Assembly: GCF_026151205.1 (NCBI RefSeq)
Contig: NC_087073.1
Span: 13,597,837 to 13,661,836, forward strand
DNA from: Bolinopsis microptera
Lineage: Eukaryota > Ctenophora > Tentaculata > Lobata > Bolinopsidae
Direction: 5' to 3'
Length of the DNA: 64,000 nt
The notes beneath the pieces are model-generated. The model was not told the origin of the DNA, made no database searches, and worked only from the letters and a program-made list of their open reading frames with translations. The position numbers were made by a program, and so were the translations under genes. Shown here piece by piece: positions 30,181-41,179 of this stretch (positions are counted from its first letter, which is position 1; the number at the start of each line of letters is the position of its first letter).

Positions 30181-33100
30181 GTTAGTTCTTTGATCATATC
30201 ATTGGAGTTCTTTTGGGGCTGTTTTTTTATTGCTGTGCTGGTTTGATTAAACATCAAAACGAAGTTGTTTATAAATTGATGACGTCATGATAGTTAACAG
30301 TATAATTTGGTACGGTTGATAATCACATCACAACTAATGTACTCTACGAAAAAAGAATACAAGAGGAACATAGTATCTCATTAAACTATATAAAAAATAA
30401 GTATAAATAATAAGGAAAAGGAACGGGAATGAAGCCAATACCAGAAGTGAAACCCCACCAAAGAATAATTGATCCTTAGGTAGACCTGGTGAAATAAAGT
30501 AACTGAACTGTAAGTTTAAGAAAAGACGGAAGGAATAAAGGAGAGAGGAAATAATGTTATGTGAACATCATCAGCAGATGACTTGGCACACCGGTTTCGG
30601 GGGTTTAATACCTGTACCGGTTTAATGTGCCAAGACCCCCTAGCAATCACTCGTCAGTGATCACCTGTTCACGTTAAATGTGATGTCAAGGATGTCGCTG
30701 ACATCAAGTATACTGTATTTGTACAGAATACTAGGTCGGTCTTTCAGAAGCTTTCTGAATTTACTCTTCAGGAGTCTGTCATTATAACATCTTGAAAGAA
30801 GTGTCCTATAAAGGGTGTTGGTAGAACACAGAAAAGAATCAAGGTCAGAGATAATGGAAGAGTAACGAAGGACCTGACCGTAAAAAACATTATAACCAAC
30901 AGAAGAGGAAATATTACTGTTAGGAAAGGTGTACATGACCACAGGAAAGTTGAAGTCATCAAGTTTGTTGTAAAGCTTGGTGGCGACGTGTCCGGAGTTA
31001 TTCATCGAAATGTTGATGTCGAGATAGTTTACGGACTTATTGTCGTCACCACTCCTCTCCATAAGCAGGTCAGGTGGATAAATGGACCTGATTAGGTTAG
31101 AGAAATGCAAATAGTTCATGGTGTTGAGGTCGTCGACATATCTGCAGTTTCTTGAGAGGAGCTTAGCGAGACCGAACTTCTTTTCTTTGATTAGGCGTGT
31201 CATGTAGTTGAATTCACACTTCCCTAGCGAAAGATCAGCGAACTGGCTACTAGAATTCCCTCCCATGGGAATGCCTTTCGTTTGTCTTAAAATCTGATCC
31301 CCAAAACAAACAAAAGTGTTAAACAGAATAAATGTAATAGCTGTTTTGAGTTTATCAGCAGAAAAACATAAGTATCCGTTATATTCCTTTTTAGAGAAAA
31401 AATTGTTGTTCTTATACAGAGAAACACAAATAAATTTATTCGTATTACTAAAGAGGAGATCTATTAGCTCGAAAAGCAGTGACTGTAGTTGCCATAGGTT
31501 GATAAAAATCGCTTATTATTAAGAAACTGTTTACACCATTAAAATATTCAAAACCCCTAAAAGAAATCAAGTCATCCTAAAATGGTGATCAGTACAGATC
31601 AAGACAGCTAGAGTTAAAATTTGTTTCTCCAAGCAACTCTATCATCGGCTAATATCTTAAGCTTATTAAGATCATTCAAAGAGTTAAGTTTTAAACCTCT
31701 ACGGGTCAAATCATTCACAATAATCTTGAACAAATTCTTACGATGCGCACCGACGCGCCCTTTACAGTTTGTTGTGACAGCAAACTTTAACGCTAATGCA
31801 GCGGGGGAGTCATCAGCACTACGCAAGATATGACCTAGGAGCTTCCACCTTGCTTTAGGGACACGATCTGATAGCTTAACTGAGTTACATCTTAGGTATA
31901 AGTTTGCATTGGATATTGTTCCATGAGGCCAATAAATGTTCAGTAATGATCTAAGGTGTTTTCTATGGCAAATGTCTAGTTTTTCTAGTGACTTTGCAGT
32001 AGGACACCAACTACTGCAATTGTACATGATGATTGATACAATTTGGGCTTCGTATACTGCTATCTTTCTGATAACGGAGATATTCTGGTGAGACCAGATC
32101 TTGGTGAACTTATAGAAGGCATTGTTCCCAGCAATGCATCGAGCAGCTATATCACTTTCACTACACAACAATGACCCAAGAATCTTACTCTTCCGCCAAT
32201 CTTCATTTCCACGTAACATGGTATCATCACGACCAGGGATTGTTTCTCCAACAGGAGCGAGGAAAACATGGGTAAATTCTGTTTTCTCTGTGTTAATGAA
32301 CAGGTTAAACTCCTTGAAGACTTCCTTAGCTATTGGTAGGATAGCTTCTAAGGATTCTTTTTCCACGTTCATGAAGTTACAATCATCTGAATACGCTGAC
32401 TCCAGTGGCATACCTTCTTTTGAAATAGGGGGATTGGGTATGTGTGGGGGAGACTCTGCTAGTCGATGGCGTAGTTCTATAAGAGCTCCTGCTAGGACAA
32501 GAGTGAAGAGCTTGCCGGAGAGACTGTCACCTTGAAAGGACCCAAGAAGACTCTCGAATACAGCAGATAGTTCTCCTTCCACTCTGACCTTGAGCATGGT
32601 GTTGGTTAAGAGGAGTCTTACTAGCCTGAGGTCATCGTCTGTGCATCCAGCTTTGACAAGAAGGTCAAGTATAGTCTGGCGTTTGATTGTGTCAAATGCT
32701 CGAGACATATCTATGCCCATCTTGTGATACTGGAAGTGTTTACGCGTGACAACCGATATCAACATCCGCTCAGCCCACACTAGATCACCACAACTTCTAC
32801 CATGTTTGTACCCCGCCTGCGTGCTACCAGTGAAAGCATCAACTTTGTCTTCAATTCTCTTCAGTACAATCATGGATAATATCTTACGAGCACCATTTGA
32901 TAGACATAGAGGTCGTAGACTAGTGACAGGACCAGCTGGTTTGCGAGGTTTCGGTAAGGGGGTGATGATGGCTTCACCTATAACATCAGGAAATGAATTG
33001 GTCTCCAATGCGCTATTGATGATCTCGGCATATTTTGACCAGAATTTTGTACCAGCATTTTTCAACCACTCGTTGTAGACTTTATCTGGACCAGTGGCTT

Positions 33101-36100
33101 TGTTGTTCTTGAGAGATTGGGCGGCTTTCTTTACTTCATCACATGTGATGGGTATGTCTAGGCAGCGTCCATCCCCTATAAATGCTTGAAGTGGTTCATC
33201 CTCACACGTGAACTGCTTTTCGTAGTAGTCTCTGATCACTTGAGCTTTACCAGCATCTGTGGCAACAAAGTTACCTTCTTCATTGTGGACACTGATAGTA
33301 GATTTGGGCTTAGTGTCAGCTAGAGTACGCACAGCTTCAAACATCTGCCTTGTGTCATCTGTTGACATGATGGTTCGAGCGATGTCATCGGCACGTGTGT
33401 CAGCAAGGTTCTTGAGATGCTTACGGATGTCTTTCTGTAACCTGTTGATCCTTGTACGGACTTGAGTTCTGTCAGCAACTTGGTTGTTACAGTTAAGTGC
33501 AGCTTGCAGGGTTTGTCTCTCTTGTGTGATTGTAGGAAAGATTTTGTAGTAGGGGGCTAGTTTGATTTTACAAGCAACGAGTCTGTGGTCTGAGTTAGTA
33601 GCAAGACCGCCATATGCTCTACAATCTTGGAACATGAATCTGCTGCGTGTTCTGCACAGAATATAATCTAATTGTACCCATTCCAAAATTGCCCATATAC
33701 TCTGTTACACCATACTGATAGTCCAAAGGAGATAAGGTTCCCAACTTACTGTTGAGATCACCACAAACAAACAATTCATGAGATGCAGGAACTGAAATAG
33801 CATGGGTGAGTTCTCTGTAGAACTTTCTTAGAAGGGCAGGGTTTCCTTCTGCTTTAGGATTAGTCGGGCCATAACCGTTAACAATTCTGATATTTTTAGG
33901 ATGGGATGAGAGATTAGAAGGAATGACGACATTAAGATAGGAAACCCGGTCTGAGGTATACTGATAGTCTGTGACATAAGGTAGTAATCTAGGACTTATG
34001 ATGAAACCTAGTCCACCATGTCGTCCTTGATTTTGCTCCATCATGATCAATTTGTAATTGTTTCTGAGATATCTAGTGGAATGATTTTTGACTTTTGTCT
34101 CTTGAACGCACAAGATATCAACACTATATTCAAAACAATCCGTTCCGAGTTCTTCCTGTTTCTCCGTCTTAGAGAGCCCTTTTGCATTCAGTGATGCTAG
34201 GCTCAGTAAGGAAGTAGAAGAAAACTTTGAACTCATAACTGTCTCTTTCTGCTTATTATATAATATATACGACCAACTAGATTTTTATTCGAAACGCGTC
34301 GAAAAAACAAAACTTCAAGATGAAATATGAATTGATCGATTTAGATCATAAAATGTAAACTCTTATTAAACTATAAAATTTTCACCAGAATGATAATTAT
34401 ATGCAATATCTAGTATCTACACTAAGCGACAAGAAATTGAGCAATATGAAATGTCTATATTTTATTTATAAGAGTTATAAGAGTTATAGCCTGCTAAGTT
34501 GAACTGAATACAGACCCGCTCAGTAACCCAGTTATTAACATCCCGTTTGAGCCAGAACCCTTTGATGCCCCCTGGGGCTTCTAAACCTACTCTATCAGGC
34601 ACTGTGACCTTGGTCCCATCAGCTGTGGTCCCTGACAGTATAAAGTAATAAAACATGTCACGTGCTAGGAATGTGTTGTGGAAATGTATACCAGTCCCTT
34701 CATAGTCCTCATCTGCCTGGCACAGTTCGTACTTCTTGAACATAGGCATGCGAGCGTTTTCGTGTGAGCTCCTAATTATAATCCCGCATCTTCCCGTCTT
34801 ATCACACTCTGCACCGATTGGTTGATTGAAAAAGAAAAGATGTTTATGAGTAGAACCAGCTGTTTCCTCTATACATGTTTCTTCTGGTATAAGAAGGCTG
34901 TCACTACCTGAACAGAAATCTTCATCTTCCTTGATGCAGTTCAGGATGCTTATAAGATTCGGCTTTTTATTATCACGTGAATAATAACTATCACACTCAT
35001 GTCAGTTGAATGGATCAAAGCGGTAGTTATCATGTCCACATACTGATGAGACACTTTCTGTATGCGGGTTTTCTTTAAGCAATCTCTCAGTGCAGCAAGG
35101 AAGCTTTCTTTTTTGGTTTCTTGGAAAGGAAAACTTTTAATGTAATGACCTAAGAATTCGACTACTTCAAACATGGATTTCACTCTACCATTTTTGATTC
35201 CATTTATTATTTCATTAAGGTCCATGCAGTCTAAAATAAGCTGAGCGTTTTTCCAATTATCAAAAACCACATTTGACCGAGCTGTTTCCTTACATTGTTT
35301 CAATATGAAGCTATGATCTTCTGGCTTTAGTTCTCTCAAGCTAAATAGACATTCAAACAGCTGATCGATGTGGAACTTATGTTGAGACCAACAAAGTTGC
35401 AGATCAAGGTTTTGTAGCAGAAACTTCATGTTTTCATCAAGTGATTCTTGGAAGACAATATTGTATAACATATTGTTCACGAAAACCAATTGGTTGCTTC
35501 CACTCATCTTCAACAACAAATCTAATTGAACAGTATCCAGCTTATTGACTCCCTTTACAAGATTTTCCAATTCTTCCTTAATATACCAAGATACAAACTC
35601 GCTTACATCCTTCACGGCTAATTTCGAAATCAATGTTTCTATCATACCCTTTTCTTGGTCTTCCCATTTTCGAAGGACATTTAAAGACACTCCTCAAATG
35701 CAAACAAAATTTCCTTGAAACTGTGTTCCGTTTCTTTACTGTCGAATCTGGAGAAAAGCCAGTTTTCGACAACCTTCTTTTAGATGCTCAACCTCAAAGA
35801 CGACTGCCATCTTATGCAATTCCCTGAACTGTGATTCTTGTAGCTCGTTTACTTGGCTATCATCAAGATTGCGCTAAAAACAGTCCTACCACATCGGGGT
35901 CAAAGTCATCCATTTCAATCTCATAGAAATGGAGCTCATCTATGAGATGTCGGAGGAATTTACTGTTCTTTGTTAACCTTTCTTTTTCAACACATAGTGG
36001 GTCACCGTCTTTTATCTTTATCACAATTAGTCTCTCCTCCATGATGCTGCAATATATAGTCAGAAACTCAAACTTGGGTGGATTACGCAATAAGTAAAAA

Positions 36101-39100
36101 AGGTGTATGGAAGCGTTTAATAAATGCGATGAGACAATGTCGACTGCATACATTATCTAACAACATAATCAAACGGTGAGATGAACATTTTTCAGATAAA
36201 GAGTACGCTAGGAAGAAAACATGGCTTATCGTTATTATATCATCTACTTCTTGTTCTGAAGGGGATGTGAAATGTAATACGAGATTGTTACTCAATACTG
36301 CAAATTTATGATTTACTAGATGACATGTGGAATTATTGTGCTAGTTTTATTAAATTTTTATGTAACAGAAAGTTAAATATGAGTTACCTAATGACGCAAT
36401 TGTACGGTATTACGTGTGATTAATCATGCAACAAGAACAACAGCGATAATAAAGTATCCGTATGCAGTTTAATTGATGTCAGCAGCAGCTTCATTCTTTA
36501 ATAATGCTGTATCATTACCATCAGCCATGTTATAGAATATTGCACCTGTTATTACACCTGCATGCAAAACGTCCTTTATTGGTGGTTACGCTAGGTTCTA
36601 GGTTTTGTAAGCTAATGTGCTGATGTCTTACAATTTTAATCACTTCATCAGGTATTCGAGAAATTACTTTTGGTCCATTTGTATATCTCCGATAGGACGC
36701 TACATGCAATATTACAATAATAATGACATTAAATTTAAAATGTCTTTGTAAAAATGTCTTTGTAATAAAAGTTAAAACTAAAATCTAATTAATCACAATG
36801 CGTGCACCCTTGGAAGTCGAGCTTGCTCGTTGATTATTGATTCGAAAACATCGTAATATGTCAATGGTGCATTCACAGTACTACACAACGATAATACGTC
36901 TTCCCATCAGAAATATATATATTATAACCGGTACTGAACGAACATACGTTCTGTTATCCAGTTGTTAACATATGGAAACCATCTTCTGGATGAGTTGGCC
37001 GCCCTCTCAGGGACTTTGTCTCGAGCTCCCCTACCTTTACTACCAGACACTACGGTGTAGTAAAACATGTCATGTGCAGACACTGAATCATGAATGTGTA
37101 CATCAGTCCCCTCATAGTCCTTACTTTCCGTACACAATTCATCTTGCCAGAAGTTGTTGGGTCCACTTGAACTCCCTCTCACTATAAAGCCACAATTACC
37201 CGGTATTGTACAGTCAGGAACAGCAGGGTGCTTGAAATAGAAGAGGTGTTTGTAAGCAGAACCAGCTGCCTCTACTACACATCTTTCTTCCGGTATCAGA
37301 ATGTTGTCAGTTCCGCGTGAACACAGGTTAGAATCTCCCTTAATAAAGTTCAGGAGGTTTATAGCCAAATCCGCTTGCCATAAAGGTGAACGGTTCAAAG
37401 CAGCAGATATCATCCTCACATATTGAACTGAAACTTTCCTCGTGTTGGAATTCTTGCAACTGTTTTTGAGTGCTGCTTTCAACTCCAAAACGTCCTCTTC
37501 CTTCGGAAGCTTTTTTATTGAATAGCATGCGTGTAGTATCAGCTCAATAACTTCGTACATGGATGTCACATCCCTAATGTTAATAACATCTGCTATGCTC
37601 TGCAATGTTGCACAATTTGAAGACAGCAGATGATGTTTCCATCCATTGAAGAGGACAGTCTTCTGTAAAGACACTAAGTTGATTCTTGCAGTTCCTGAGG
37701 TTGTTGGAGTGTTCGAGGTTGTGGTACTCTCTGTTATTATTAGTGGCTTTATAAGCATAAGGCTGTCTGTGGCTGTTGGATTTGATACGCTTAACAATGA
37801 CTCAACGCCTCCAACACTTTTAGAACGAGCCAATCTAGTCGCGTCCATAAACAGTTTTGATATCAAACGTAAATCCTCATTCATCACGGCTTTCAGGCCA
37901 TGTAACTTATCAAACAACTGATCGTAGAGGTCCTGGTTCTGGCTACAACAAAGTGGTAAATCAATATTTTGTAGGAGAAACTTCATGTTCTGGTCAAGTG
38001 ATTCCTTGTTTTCAAGATTGAACAACATGGCTTCTAAGAAAACCGTTGTGTTATTTCCATTAATTAATCTTAACATAAAATCCAACTGCACAGTATCCAG
38101 CTTATCCATGTCTTCAAGATACTTTGATACAAACTCGCTAACATCCTTCAGGGCTAATTTTGAGATTAATGTTCCTATCATCTCTTTTTCTTCGTCTTTC
38201 CATTTTCTATGGACATAGAGGCACTCCTCGATTGCGAACAAGCTTTTCCCGTTATTTAAACTTTGTTCTGTTTCTTCAGTGTCCAGTCTACTAAAAAGCC
38301 AGTTTCGACAACCTTCTTTTAGCCACTCAACCTCAAAGACGACTGCCATCTTATGCAATTCCCTGAACTGTGATTCTTGTAGCTCTTTTACTTGGTTATC
38401 ATCAAGATTTGCTAAAAACAGTCCTACCACATCGGGGTCAAAGTCATCCATTTCAATCTCATAGAAATGAAGCTCATCTATGAGATGTCGGAGGAATTTA
38501 CTGTTCTTTGTTAACCTTTCTTTTTCAACACATAGTGGGTCACCGTCTTTTATTTTGACCACAATTAGTTTCTCCTCCATAGTGCTGTAATAATAAATTC
38601 AGGATACAGCCAGAAAATCAAAGTTAGGTCAGGAAGGGAGTAAAGCAATTTATTTAATTTGTTGTTGTTGTGTTTCATTTTTTGTTGAAAGATAATCCGA
38701 GGAAAATAAAGCAACTAATGGAGAAATTAAGCAACTGGTGATATTAAAATTGTCAGTGAACAATAAGAAATAGCAGATGCAGTAATTCAGAAGAATAATG
38801 CTGTCAATGACTGAACTTAGACTTAATTTCTAGACCACCTGCACCATGCGTGAGTTGACTGAGTGGGTAAGGCCAAAGTAGAGCTTATTTTTAAACGAAA
38901 AAGAACTTAAGCTAAAATTCTACATGAAATTCTGCAAAATACAAATAAATACATTGCCTCTTACAGAAATGTATTAATATTCAAAGAAAGAGTGCGCGCA
39001 GGAAGGGAAATATTACAAAAATAAATAACGTTATTATGTTATCTTGTTTCACAGCAACGAATATATCTTATGTTCAGGAGAAGGGGGGGGGGGGGGACCG

Positions 39101-41058
39101 GCCGAGGGCAATTTAGCCAGGTAATTAGGGTTTCTCACTTTCTCATGATGGAAATAGGCTGGGGAAACCTTTCCCGCCATCATCGGGAAGTTGGGAAATA
39201 TAACAAATTTTTATGGTGGAAAAATGTTGGAAAATTTTCCATTTTATAAATTACCAAAAGCGGTCACGGCTAACCTCCCCTATTCAAGGTGTACCCAGGT
39301 GCGTCTCCGAAACTGAAAACCTGGCTTCATCCCTGCCGCCATGATCCATATTATACTGAGTAACGTAATACTGGGACGTAATCTAAGAACTTAGAATTGT
39401 TATCCAAAGTAGTGGTTCCATTAAGTATTGACTATTGATTCTAAGTTAATCTCTGATTACAACTCCTGTTGTGACTGTATTGAGAGTGATGATCGTGTCA
39501 CATGTCACATGTCACATGTCACATGTCATTATTGTAGCATAATTATCGAATTAGAATAATTTATTGTTACAGGAGTGACGTGCCCTTGAAATTTGCATCT
39601 TTCTGGATATATATAAGATAAGCCGTGGAGAACGCGAATCCTATCCCAATTGTATTATTCGATGGTTTTGTAATCAGGAATCGACCGGGATTCCCGGTAC
39701 CGGGAATCCCGGTCCCGGTCAGGCCTGAAATCATGTCCCGGTCGATTCCTGTTTGTAATATTCAATGATATTTGAAATGAACACTGCTTTATGCCAGGTG
39801 GTGACCCGCTGGCAAAGGACGAGGCAGGCAATAACCCGGTACACGCTGCAGCCTTTAGCGGCTGCTACATTGCTCTTGAAGCTATCCTCGCTCAGTAAGT
39901 AGCTCTTCTCAGATATAACTTATAAAGACCTTTTGTTGGCACTGTAACTTATCCTGTAAAAATATGCACCCATGCAGTTACCAGAACAAATCGTCAAACA
40001 ACAACGTAATTATTCAAAGTCTAATTTCAACTTTCATCTCAACTTTTAAAATTCTTGATAATTTGCAGCGAAACTGTTAATCGAAATGGAATAAAGGAGG
40101 ACGTATTAGCCTCCACCAATAATGAGGGGGACACCCCTCTACACCTCGCCTGCAAGGTTCGTCTTTCTAAACTTGTTACTGATTATCTGATTTACAAATC
40201 ATTGTAATTGACTTACGATTTCCCATCAACTACAATTTTTACGTAGCTTTGTTACGACCTAGGCATAGCTTGCTGATGAGTGATGACATTTTTCTCGAAT
40301 AATTGTTCGTCGATATTGATCTCTTGAAAAAACATTGAAACACATAATGCTTGTTCGTCAGCTGTGAACTGCAACCTCAAACTGATTATCAATATTGCTG
40401 TTCAGTTAATTAGCTATTAAACAATTACCTTTCCAGTTAATTAGCTATAAACAATTACCTTTCCAGTTAATTAGCTATTAAACAATTAGCTGGTTAGTTA
40501 TTAAACTGCGATATGTGAACTTCAGGGAACAAATGAATATTATTTGTTAATCAAAATACAGTCCCAAGTCGTCACCCAAAAGGTCAGATATATGTGTGAG
40601 ATCAGTGTTTGCCAGGCTATGTATCCGCTGATGTTCCGGTTTGTCACGCTAGCCAATTAGCTCGCATGCTCAAGCTAGTGTTCATTAGTAGCTCGGCACC
40701 AATTAAGTGATTAATTACCTAATTGATTTTCTTTGTTTGCACCTCAGATAAAACCATCAGATGTTGCTATTGTTAAGGTAATCAAACGTGCGAGCCCACG
40801 CGAAAGCCCACGTGTGAGCCCAATGCCGCGCAGAAAAGTGTCCGAAGCAGCAAACAAACCGACAGACAAACAGACAAACGTACAAACTAACAGAATACTG
40901 TCCGAAGAACCTGACAAACAAACAAACAGTGGAACTAAGGAGGCTGTTACAGCTATACAAGCAACAGATCAGTCCGACAAACCAACCTCTACTACTACAG
41001 ATAGGAACTATATTGTAACTAATTGATTAATTAATTAACTAATTGATTAATTATTAAT

Positions 41059-41139
<81 letters not shown>

Positions 41140-41140
41140 T

Positions 41141-41179
<39 letters not shown>

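Larger units (their letters stand above)
30181..39797. other. Large phospholipase intron hosting retroelements and a BTB gene pair
   Basis: A 9.6-kb intron between exons 30117-30180 and 39798-39894. All coding content inside is on the opposite strand: a retroelement RT fragment, a LINE, a BTB pseudogene and a BTB gene. The remaining parts (30181-30600, 38600-39667) have no coding frame; 39083-39096 is a run of 14 G. Confidence 0.8.

Noticed and set aside
38842-38880. tRNA-Ser/Leu-like 5' half (GAGTTGACTGAGTGGGTAAGGC)
   Set aside because: No matching anticodon arm, T loop or acceptor stem follows.
39120-39340. Degenerate hAT-like element around CCAGGTAATTAGG
   Set aside because: No matching inverted end or duplication could be located by eye.
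40748-41026. 97-codon frame as a complete exon or protein
   Set aside because: Only the first 10 codons fit the phospholipase; a GTAATC donor follows and the rest is low-complexity readthrough.
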